From NCBI RefSeq assembly GCF_905163445.1, contig NC_053184.1, forward strand, positions 11,036,001 through 11,100,000: 64,000 nucleotides of DNA, read 5' to 3'. Positions 11,071-20,395 of this stretch are shown one piece after another (the stretch's first letter is position 1; the number at the start of each line of letters is the position of its first letter). The position numbers and the translations under genes were made by a program. Source of the DNA: Pararge aegeria (Eukaryota; Arthropoda; Insecta; Lepidoptera; Nymphalidae). A model generated the notes under the pieces. The model did not search any database and was not told where the DNA came from. It was given only the letters and a program-made list of their open reading frames with translations.

Positions 11071-13639
11071 CTCGTAAATGCTAGTTCGTTCAATTTAAGA
11101 TCCAAATAACAATAAGCGTTTTTAAAAGAGAAAAATTTTCGGGCTCTGTTCATAAATTGCTTTCTAGCTGTGCCCAACTATTATCAGTTTACTTAAAAAA
11201 AAACCATAAAAGATTAAAAAAGGTCGCTTGTATGAGATGTAAATACAAGCAAATAGAGATTAAATATTTTTATATTCTTAAGTAATTATAATTTCAAGTT
11301 TTATTAATAACATCTTTATATTTTTAATATCTTGGCATAATATTAATCAAAAAAAATAAAATATGCAAACCCTTTTTATTAAAGAGTCTTAAAAAAAAAA
11401 TTTATGACTTTTTAGTGTAAAATATGTTTCAAAAATGGAACACGAACCAGTCACAAAAATAAATTTCTTCATGTAGAATGTATATTTTTATCATTTTTGA
11501 ATATTTACCCGAAAAACTAATGAAAAGATTATAAGATGGGAAGAAAAAATAGACTATATCAAGAGTTAAAAAAAATATATACCTTCAGCCTACATGCTGC
11601 ATTAATTATTAAATGTGGTAGGTACTTATATTTATAACGCCAAAAAACTCTTCAACGTTGAAAATGAATAAAATTGACTCCATAGCCTTTCATGTGCCGC
11701 CCCCGGCTGGGTGGAGGCGTCCAAGCTCTCAGTATTCAGAGTATCGCAAATGTAACTTTCGGTTCTTTTCATGGCTAAAGTATGTTGGCGGCAATCCATA
11801 ATGGGATCGCCATTATTCTTGCCATTAATTCGCATGGCTCGGCTTCCGTGCATTAGCGGGCAACCTCGACTGCCAATCCAAGGAAGGGTCACCGAACAAT
11901 ATCCCCACTCAATAGACTAACATAAATAGTTAATGTACACCGTGACAAAGAGTGTTATTATCTTACGTCTCATCCCACATTTCAGAAAAATAAGATATTG
12001 TATAAGAAGTCAGAAATAAGAATACCTACTATGTAGGTAAGGCGAGTATTTCGTATCAATATCTTTTTACACGTGGTCGTTAAAAAGTACCTATCAGTTA
12101 TAAATAAAATATCACGTAAGTGGGTAGAGAGTCGTTTATGCGACTTAAAAAAGCATTTCGCCTTATTAAAGGAAATGATATTCAGAAAGCTAATATGCTA
12201 CGTTTATAATAACCAGCTCCGACTTTGCGAAATTAATTAACAGTGGGTGGGTATGCAGTAAATAAATCCTTCATTTTCCTGCGCAGATTGCATAAAAATA
12301 ATCAAATAAGTGGCATGGACATTACTCAAAGCGCGTCGCAGCTGCATGCAAGAGTGGGATACATGATAAGCTATCTCGCTCACTGACACCCCCACACTCC
12401 CCCCGAGTAAAAGAAAAACTCTCGAAAAACTAATTACAAGTTGTAATTGAAATTTTGCGTGTTATATAATCGGATACTTGAGCCATGAGTAATTTATAAA
12501 TACGAAGGAGAAATAAATGAACGACGATGTAGGAGACGAGATGATAATATTATTCAGCTAGGTGTAATTTAAAGTAATATCATATTTTAATATCATTAAA
12601 AGCCCGTGTCTCTCTTTAGTTTATTTATTTATGTCTAGAAGAGGGTCATCACTTTTAATTTGAATATTTAATTTTTATTTTATTCTTCGGGATTCGAGAA
12701 AATAATTGAATTAATTTTGAATGTAACCCGTTCGCTGCAGGTGTTAATTTTTACTGAACTGATTTCTCAGTGTTGATTTGCTTATACGACATTATTTAAT
12801 ATAACATATCCGGAAAGTAAACGTAAATCTAGGTACTACAATTATTCTTTATATGTAATATAAATATAACGTTTATTACAATGACGCTCAATAAAATAAT
12901 CATTTGTATAAGCTAAATCAAAAAAGAAAAAGGTCCGACAACTGAAGGTGTTACTTAGAATAAAAATAGCTTTCCGCTGTTCAAATAGAAACAGAGAAAG
13001 CCTTTCAGTCTAAACAAGCATTTTTAATTAAAGCGCCCTTCAAAACCGCCAACAAAAAACGCTATCACAATAGCAACAATCTAGGAAGCGATCTAACTGT
13101 ATAAACACGCGAATAATGCGCAATCAAAAGGGCAACGGGCAACCACTGAGGGCTATGCAACGGGGGGAACACCCTCCCAATTCTCTTTTTACGAATTAGT
13201 TTTAATTACTTTTTGAACACAACTTTTCACTTTCTGTTCACACAATCTGGGCTTTTATTTTTAAGTTGATTTTTAAAAAAATGTTTTAGTATCTACTAGT
13301 TTCATAGATTTGTAACAAGTTTTAAAAATATTACATTCTAATGGGATAGTATAATTATAGACTAAAGCTTTGTGTATTGAATTTGACTAGTCAACTACAC
13401 ATAGAGATCTCAATCTAACTATCTGATTTTACCTTCACGTGCAGATGGATTTAAGTGACAAAAATTGTGGAAAAAATATTAATCAAGTTTTTACTCATAG
13501 GTTAAAATTGTAAACTTATTTCACACGGTAATGCTTAATTTTACAGTGGGTTTTCAGTATCGATTTTTTTATACAATGATACAAAATACTTTGCTTACAT
13601 GCATACATGCATAAAATTCCTAATTTATTTATTTTAATT
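11071..13639. other. No gene recognised; contains a GC-richer island
   Basis: Mostly AT-rich. The stretch 11690-11905 is clearly less AT-rich and complex, not repeat-like. It carries an 86-codon reverse open frame (11632-11892) with no family resemblance and includes CATTAGCGGG at 11851-11860. It looks more like a conserved non-coding block than an exon, but that is inference. Another complex patch lies at about 12310-12410. Confidence 0.4.
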
Positions 13640-13786
13640 AAGCCTACTTTATAAGCAATTTCGAAACATCAATTATGTCTGTTTTTAGTGACTTTACCAC
13701 CGGTTCGGAAACAGATTCTACAGAGAACAAGCCGATGAGAACTCAGCAGTTGCTTTTTCAACTTCAACATTTACAATCATTTTTCT
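13640..13786 (+). repeat. Lepidopteran LINE 3'-region fragment
   Basis: Shares the order TTTATAAGCA..TTTCGAAAC, GTGACTTTACCACCGGTTCG, a CAGATTC..AGAGA segment and ACTCAGCAGTTGCT with the copy at 56762-56905. I recognise it as part of a common lepidopteran non-LTR element. The right part doubles as the left arm of the foldback described next. Confidence 0.6.
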
Positions 13787-13794
13787 TATATACA

Positions 13795-13886
<92 letters not shown>

Positions 13887-13916
13887 AAGCAACTGCTGAG
13901 TACTTATCGGCTTGTT
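13726..13916. repeat. Inverted repeat enclosing a TA/CATA microsatellite
   Basis: The left arm at 13726-13756 (containing AAGCCGATGAGAACTCAGCA) has its complement at 13886-13916 (containing TGCTGAGTACTTATCGGCTT), with two mismatches over about 30 bp. Between them lies about 100 bp of TATATA interrupted by regular TACATATA units. A further TA run lies at 13921-13964. The whole could extrude as a cruciform. The left arm belongs to a LINE fragment, so the right arm is probably a local inverted duplication. Confidence 0.8.
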
Positions 13917-13920
13917 TACT

Positions 13921-13931
13921 TATATATATAT

Positions 13932-13964
<33 letters not shown>
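13921..13964. repeat. (TA)n microsatellite
   Basis: Almost pure TA dinucleotides with one GTTTA interruption. Confidence 0.9.
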
Positions 13965-13966
<2 letters not shown>

Positions 13967-16129
13967 TGCATCCTAAACTCAGAATTTCCAAAATAAATTG
14001 TCACTCTGTTACGTTTAATGGAGGCAATATGAAAAGTAGCATAGTCGTTCATAAGTAACATTTCGGTCAAGCCGACAGCCTAGAGGGGGGTTGGGATGGC
14101 GTATAGTGGCGGGAAATGGAAAAGACATTAACGGATATGTCAGTGCCGCATCAACAGAGAGTGCCTGCTTTCTAATGCTGAATAAATACCATCTACCTCC
14201 CTCCTCAGGGCCGGTTGCACCGATGAATGGTTAGTTATTTCTGAAAATATACTGCCTAATCCTAAGTATGTCTATCCTAAAATTTCTTTTGTATCAATTT
14301 AAGAGCACTAATTATGTTAGTTTATTATATTACAACCCTCATGAAATATTACCTAATAAGAACTAAGAATAAGGTATAACCACCTTCTTCTTAGTTCTTA
14401 TTAAGTCATATTTCTAACTTATTTAACTAAAATTAGTATAGAAATCATATTTATAATTTATTGCAAAGCAAAACTATTTCACATCTTCATAAAAGATGTT
14501 TAAGTTAGCTTTGATTAAATAATTTGTTTCGTTATAATCATTTAAGATAGTTAACGTTCATTATACTTATTTGACAAACGATTATTCACTATTCCAATAA
14601 AAGATCCATATTTTCAAATTCCATTTAACCAATACTTTGATATTACAATGCTTTTTAAAAAAAATTAACTCAAAGTAGTACAATCCTTGTTAATTAGGTC
14701 GTATTTAATAAATGTATCATGTTCATTGCTAAAACGTCAATGCCTTAGGAGCTGAGAAATATTAATTAATAACAGGCGGGCAACGTGAGGCGGTGGCATG
14801 GGGTATATTATGTTGAAAAGCTTATAAAAGTTTAAAAAGGAAAGAATAGTTTTTAGATCGTGTACACGAACGAAGTCGTGTTTCAACCACTTGAAATAAA
14901 TTGAAATAATACAATATTAAATGATTGTCGATTAAGTTACAGTATGTGAAATAGTGGCACTGGGCTCATCATAAGTGGGCGAGACGTCCCATTTCCCGTT
15001 TCTGCGCGGGCATGGATCGGGAATGTTTTAGCCAAATCGACTCCGAGATTAGATGGATATTTTTAAAGCATTGCCTCGCTTCATCCATTAGCGGGATTTC
15101 ATGAGCTACTCCACTACGGGGATTACGTGTTAACGCTGTTAGGTCATAAACTTTAAATGGGTATGAAAAACACGGTTAATATTTAGAATGGTAATTTAAT
15201 TAATTAGCTTCAGAAGATTAATGTAATAAATGAAATATAAGTTTTTATTATTAATTAAAGTAAAAAACGTGTTATAAATTACTAGAATTGTATTTGGTTT
15301 AATAAGATAGATTTATGAAAGTAGCAAATATCTAATAAATGATTGCTCATTGATAGAAAAAAATAAAAACTCACTAACCATTTTACAAACGCATTTTTTT
15401 AAATTTCTGATAAATCATTTTCAATAAGTGTGTTAGATTTCTATTAATTGATTTTCAACGTTATTAGAACGTCAACGTTATTAAAATATTTTGCTGCAGG
15501 TGATTTTGCTTTTGAATAATATTAAGTTACATCTCATTAATTTTGATGAACGTGTGCTATGTGGCCATAAGATGACTATCAAAGTATCAAGTGAAAAATT
15601 AATAACGCAAGAATGACGGAAACCAAATTCATAAGGTAGGTAGAGAAACTAGCTGGTATTTAAATTTAATAATAAAATTAAAAATATCATGTTGCTCACA
15701 TTTAGGGTTCCGTCAACAAGATGCTAAAAACGGTGTGACTAGATCACAACATCATACGTAAGTTAACGAAAACTATAAGAAAAAGCTACACACAAAAGCA
15801 ACAAATAAATATCATTTACCGCGGAAATAATAGGTTAGCAAATTTTTGTAAGTTATTTGAGTACGCAATGTGTCGCGAAAAATGCAATAACATCGCGCCG
15901 CGATCTACATGCGCACCGTTACTGAATCGGCGTTCCTACTCAATAACTAAACTACTAATATAAATCACCGTGCTATGTGTTTAATGTGCCAGAGAGTTAC
16001 TTCTGGGTCTTCAGATTGGGTCTCGTTCACTTCCGATGGATAAGACTCGAAGCTATGTAAGTGCTTGAACTTCATGTAGGTACGTATTCGCAAGTGATAA
16101 CATACTTACCTATCCATGCGTAATCGTAT
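13965..16129. other. No gene recognised; hairpin and single-copy islands
   Basis: At 14207 the sequence GGGCCGGTTGCACCGATGAA resembles the terminal segment of a common lepidopteran non-autonomous DNA element, but no matching second end was seen. About 14950-15140 is a complex, less AT-rich single-copy island that includes CATTAGCGGG at 15086-15095, the same decamer as in the 11.7-kb island. About 15860-16060 is a second such patch. At 15702-15735 a short piece (TTTAGGGTTCCGTCAACAAG) resembles the start of the repeat at 55785. Confidence 0.35.
14355..14402. repeat. 20-bp inverted repeat with 8-nt loop
   Basis: AATAAGAACTAAGAATAAGG at 14355-14374 pairs with CCTTCTTCTTAGTTCTTATT at 14383-14402 at 19 of 20 positions, loop TATAACCA. 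It would form a stable stem in DNA or RNA. Confidence 0.85.
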
Positions 16130-16155
16130 TATTATATTTATATTATATATTATTA

Positions 16156-16210
<55 letters not shown>
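16130..16210. repeat. (TA)n microsatellite
   Basis: A TA-rich run with a long pure TATA tract. It obscures the 5' end of the Helitron that follows. Confidence 0.9.
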
Positions 16211-16211
<1 letters not shown>

Positions 16212-16305
16212 ATTATAAGTGTAAGTGTGGATGTTTGTTAATCAATCCCGCAAAAACGGCGGAACGGATTTTAATGAAATTTAGCATCTACATGCATGCT
16301 AAAGA

Positions 16306-16336
16306 TGCCTGCCTGCCTGCCTGCCTGAGCCCGACC

Positions 16337-16370
<34 letters not shown>
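16306..16370. repeat. (GCCT)n and (GTCT)n microsatellites within the Helitron
   Basis: A GCCT run (16306-16327) is followed by a GTCT run (16337-16370), with a further GTCT/GCCT patch at about 16430-16445. The 129-codon open frame across them (16235-16624) is low-complexity repeat translation, not a gene. Confidence 0.85.
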
Positions 16371-16785
16371 GTAATTTTAATAAAGTTTTTCTATCTTCTT
16401 TATATCATAAAACAAAGTCCCCCGACGCGTCTGTCTGTCTGCCTGGGTGCGACATTTTCATACCGTTTTCACTAATGAAAAAAATGACTCATGCGGAAGG
16501 TTTAACTATGTTTTTTGTTACTTGGCTATGGCTGGCGTACGGCGCGAAAATGATTTATGACATGATTATCTTAAAAAGAATCCGCGAGGCTATATGTCGA
16601 ACTGTTAAGGTTAAGTCACAATAACTGCTTTTTTATAATTTGTCATTTAAAGAGTCTTACAATCGAAAGATATTGAACCTATCTTTTAGAAGTTGCGACG
16701 GGTATAAACGCGAAAACCAAGAAAAACACAGCGGGCTGTCCGGCCCGGCCGCGAAAAACATGGTTTGGATTAGTGTTGCCCAAAT

Positions 16786-16945
16786 TCAGTCTTGGTCTTG
16801 CAGTCTTGGTCTTGTTCTTGCGTTTTTGCAAGACCAAGACCAAGAACAAGACCGCGTATTTTTAGCAAGACCAAGACCAAGACTGACCGTGCAAGACTTG
16901 AGCAAGAACAAGACATAGCCTGCAAGACTCTTGCGTCTTGCAGCT
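16786..16945. repeat. Left subterminal hexamer array of the hAT element
   Basis: GTCTTG/CAAGAC hexamers occur in both orientations, many as GCAAGACCAAGACCAAG or the reverse. They form an imperfect hairpin around the T-rich centre at about 16833-16838. In hAT elements, iterated subterminal hexamers are known transposase-binding sites (Ac/Ds is the classical example). Confidence 0.8.
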
Positions 16946-17383
16946 AGGACTTAGCGCTATTTCACGGAGTAGTTAGGTGTAACAGTTCGGTGTATAGGTA
17001 GGTAGGTACGCTTAGGAATTCTATGAGACGCAAAAAACTATATCAAAGAATATGAAAAACTGGACCTATGCGCATTACGACTAATACCATAAACATAGCG
17101 AATAAAAAAATATCTATTAAAATCAAACTGAGTGCATGCATAGTTATGTTTTAACCATCGGCACTTTGATAATGCGGCATCAAAGGTTTTGTACTTACTT
17201 CTCAAAGAAATTTGCCGCTTTTCGGAAGTACATGGTTATGATACACGCGCCGGCGGCTTCTTTTGAAATCTAAAACAATCGTTGCCGCCGCGCCGAAATC
17301 ATAACATTTGACACTATTCATGCAAAATAATTTCGAATTTTAAGAGTACCTACAGGTGTTCCAAAGAATAAATAAGTTTCAGA

Positions 17384-17599
17384 TTGGTGATTTTAGATTG
17401 GTGGAGGACGCATGAGACAGAGTATCCGATTTTATCGAAAATGGCCCGTGATTTTCTCTCAATACCTGCAACTTCAGTACCTGCTGAGAGGTTATTTTCT
17501 AAAGCATCATTAGTAATTAGAAAACATAGAAATAGGTTAAGTGATGAGTCAGCCAGATGGTTACTTTGTATTAATTCTTGGTCAAAAGAATTGATATAA
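17384..17599 (+). pseudogene. hAT transposase C-terminal dimerisation domain fragment
   Basis: The frame encodes about 71 residues and is closed upstream by TAA at 17369. It has the conserved order of the hAT dimerisation domain: D-W-W near the start, Y-P-x-L-S, then ARDFLSIPATSVPAERLFS, followed by R-N-R-L-S and a W-L-L-C-I-N-S-W end. In intact hAT transposases (about 600-700 residues) this block is the extreme C-terminus, after the catalytic DDE region, and mediates multimer formation. Here the N-terminal BED-type finger and the catalytic residues are gone, so the protein cannot be active. It starts without a proper ATG. Identification of the domain is firm. Confidence 0.9.
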
Positions 17600-18025
17600 A
17601 GTATCATAACCTAATGATAAAGCTGTTGATTTGTATTGTATTTTATTTTTTATTCAAATAAATGATAAATCGTAAAACTCTTTTATTAAATTTCTTATAA
17701 GTTGAGGGTTCAATCTCTTTCTAGACAGATAAGTATTGTTCTTTAAAATACAGTCAAGTTATTGTAATTAATTTGTTTTTTTACATGTTTTAGCAAATGT
17801 AAGCTTATAAATCATAAATGTTTATTAAGAAACAGTTACTTCCATGGAAAACGACATATAGGTCAGTTGATTTTTCGAATTTCTTATCAAATCTTCAGTT
17901 ATTTATTAATCTGCTTGATCTTTACTATGGCTATGTTAATTCAAGCTCACAATGTTCCAATTCTAATACGTTTTTCTAAGATTTAAAGTAAACTTTAATA
18001 AATAGTAATAGACTAATAGGTAATT

Positions 18026-18160
18026 GCAAGACTTGCAAGACTCTTGCTGCAAGACCAAGACCAAGACCAAGACTGGGAGCGCAAGACCAAGACCAAGACC
18101 AAGACCAGGTGTATTGGCGCAAGACCAAGACCAAGACTGGCTAAGTCTCGTCTTGTTCTT
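18026..18160. repeat. Right subterminal hexamer array of the hAT element
   Basis: Near-perfect tandem AAGACC hexamers in three clusters (about 18048-18074, 18083-18108 and 18120-18138) are separated by short spacers, then GTCTCGTCTTGTTCTTGC leads into the right terminal repeat. The motif is the same as in the left array. Confidence 0.85.
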
Positions 18161-18282
18161 GCATTTGGGCAACACTAGTTTGGATATAAAACTGGACCTG
18201 GTAGGTAGCACTGTAATTCATTTCTAGGTTTGTTTAAGATATTAAACCTCTAATAACCGATTTGGTGCAGCGGGTCAGCTAG

Positions 18283-18533
18283 TATATAATAAGTCATGAA
18301 TATTGCATAACCCAAACCGCCCTTCCATGGCGTACAAGCTGTTGTTTCTAGGATGCATAAGTTGCACTGACTGAATACGCATAAAATCGGGAAACTATTC
18401 ACATTCATCACCAACCGAGCGACGAGCACAAAGCCACGAAAAAGAACTAAGCTGTAGAAAAAATTGGGATCATTTGTAAATAGCAACAACGCCTGGCACA
18501 GAAAATTAATCTGAGTTACCTTGGTATTCTGTG
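18283..18533. other. No gene recognised
   Basis: Single-copy-looking DNA between the Helitron end and the 737-bp duplication. A reverse open frame (18250-18600, 116 codons) crosses into the duplicated unit. Its first 23 residues recur in the second copy, so it is repeat-borne and I do not recognise it. Confidence 0.4.
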
Positions 18534-20003
18534 CGCCTGGCCCTAGCGATATGCCGCTCGCCAGCCTTCGGTAGTGGCCTCCTGGTCTAAAGCGAATCAT
18601 AGCAATATGATTTGTAGGTACTGTAGGTAATAGCGTTATGACTAGTTTAACATTAATAGGTACAGCTGATCACACGCGCTTTAAAGTTTAAATTTACATT
18701 GCTAGTGGTTGTTCATAATCTTAATTATTGTTTTTTTAGGTACGATCGACTTGAGATACACTTTAAACTTTTATGACGATGGTTTCATGTTGTACCTAAA
18801 CATGTTTCAGAAAAACAAAAAACCAATGAAAGATTCCAACGCTTGTAGGTACTCAGAATAACTTTATTGCAACAAAACACAAAGAAATAATCGGGAAAAC
18901 AAAGACAAAAGTGTTAGGGTGCAAAGGCGGCCTTATTATAACTTGATATCACTTACAGTCAACCTAAGCGAAAAAGCTGTCAGTATATGGGACAGTGGAT
19001 GGTGCACAACGTTAAGAAATAAAATAAACCTACATAAATAAATATATATACTAAATTGAAGTAAAAAAGACTCAAATATCATAGAATCATGTACTGAATG
19101 TTTGTTTATTTTTAAATCAGCAATATCTTCTTATCATTCTAGTCATAATTAATATCATTTCTTCGCATTAGTAAGTTTAATCCCGCAATAAATTGCATAA
19201 GATTTTGCTGAACTATCAATTGGGAAACACTTACCGAATCTTTTAACCAAATATTCAGGTGATTTCTCTGCGCCTGGCCCTAGCGATATGCCGCTCGCCA
19301 GCCTTCGGTAGTGGCCTCCTGGTCTAAAGCGAATCATAGCAATATGATTTGTAGGTACTGTAGGTAATAGCGTTATGACTAGTTTAACATTAATAGGTAC
19401 AGCTGATCACACGCGCTTTAAAGTTTAAATTTACATTGCTAGTGGTTGTTCATAATCTTAATTATTGTTTTTTTAGGTACGATCGACTTGAGATACACTT
19501 TAAACTTTTATGACGATGGTTTCATGTTGTACCTAAACATGTTTCAGAAAAACAAAAAACCAATGAAAGATTCCAACGCTTGTAGGTACTCAGAATAACT
19601 TTATTGCAACAAAACACAAAGAAATAATCGGGAAAACAAAGACAAAAGTGTTAGGGTGCAAAGGCGGCCTTATTATAACTTGATATCACTTACAGTCAAC
19701 CTAAGCGAAAAAGCTGTCAGTATATGGGACAGTGGATGGTGCACAACGTTAAGAAATAAAATAAACCTACATAAATAAATATATATACTAAATTGAAGTA
19801 AAAAAGACTCAAATATCATAGAATCATGTACTGAATGTTTGTTTATTTTTAAATCAGCAATATCTTCTTATCATTCTAGTCATAATTAATATCATTTCTT
19901 CGCATTAGTAAGTTTAATCCCGCAATAAATTGCATAAGATTTTGCTGAACTATCAATTGGGAAACACTTACCGAATCTTTTAACCAAATATTCAGGTGAT
20001 TTC
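18534..20003. repeat. Tandem duplication of a 737-bp unit
   Basis: Copy 1 is 18534-19270 and copy 2 is 19271-20003, with a constant 737-bp offset. I saw no difference between them on reading through. Both begin CGCCTGGCCCTAGCGATATG and end ATTCAGGTGATTTC. Each contains a reverse fragment of the 'ataaggccgcc' tail repeat (about 18842-18945 and 19579-19682), ending in the complement of GCAATAAAGTTATTCTGAG. The near identity points to a very recent duplication. Confidence 0.92.
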
Positions 20004-20395
20004 CACGAAATTTTAAATTTGTGACGCGGTAAATTGCGAAATTGGTGACCATTCACTGTGGTGAAACACCGGAAAAAATGGAATTATTTCATTTTGCCTC
20101 CTGGGAAATTGGACCCAATCCGTCCTTTATTAACTTAAATGAGTAACCATTATTATATCTTTGATAGTATCTACTTATCTTTACGTATCAATCCGTAGCA
20201 TTTTATTGCTTTTGATAAATTAAGTACATAGAAAGAATTTAATATAATGTAATTTAAGGACTTAATTATTATTGAAATTTATTTTGAAACGGTGCATTTT
20301 AATTAATGTTTTATTTCTTACTGTGACTTGTCTTCAAACAAGAGTGTAAAAAGCGTGAATATATTAGAGTCTCACGATGACATATAGCCTGTATG
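20004..20395. other. Left flank of the satellite; no feature recognised
   Basis: The sequence is unique within the window. About 20020-20130 is less AT-rich and could be an old element. It joins the first monomer at about 20393-20396 with no obvious short duplication shared with the right flank. Confidence 0.5.

Larger units (their letters stand above)
16763..18185. mobile_element. hAT-superfamily DNA transposon with perfect 8-bp TSD
   Basis: The element spans 16771-18177 (1,407 bp). Its ends are a perfect 15-bp inverted repeat, TAGTGTTGCCCAAAT at 16771-16785 and its complement at 18163-18177. It is flanked by the identical octamer GTTTGGAT at 16763-16770 and 18178-18185. An 8-bp target-site duplication is the hAT hallmark. 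Both subterminal zones are packed with AAGACC/GGTCTT hexamers. Only the C-terminal end of a transposase survives (17384-17599), so the copy is internally deleted and non-autonomous. It lies inside a Helitron and is therefore younger. Confidence 0.92.
16205..18282 (+). mobile_element. Short lepidopteran Helitron, split by a hAT insertion
   Basis: The left part has the family's TATTATAAGTGTAAGTGTGG start, then GCAAAAACGGCGGAACGG and TTTTAATGAAATTTAGCA, typical of Lep1-like non-autonomous Helitrons. The right end reads GCGGGTCAGCTAG with the terminal CTAG at 18279-18282 followed by T, as expected for Helitron insertion between A and T. Removing the hAT element leaves about 670 bp. No Rep/helicase coding remains. 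The 5' terminus is uncertain because it merges with the TA microsatellite. Confidence 0.7.

Noticed and set aside
13675..13887. 70-codon open frame
   Set aside because: It is a LINE fragment running into a TA microsatellite translated as Tyr/Ile repeats.
16235..16624. 129-codon open frame
   Set aside because: It crosses Helitron sequence and GCCT/GTCT microsatellites; the Cys-Leu-Ser-Val runs are repeat translation.
18250..18600. 116-codon reverse open frame starting MIRFRPGGHYRRLASG
   Set aside because: The same start appears in the second copy of the 737-bp duplication with a different, shorter end, showing it is not a constrained gene product.
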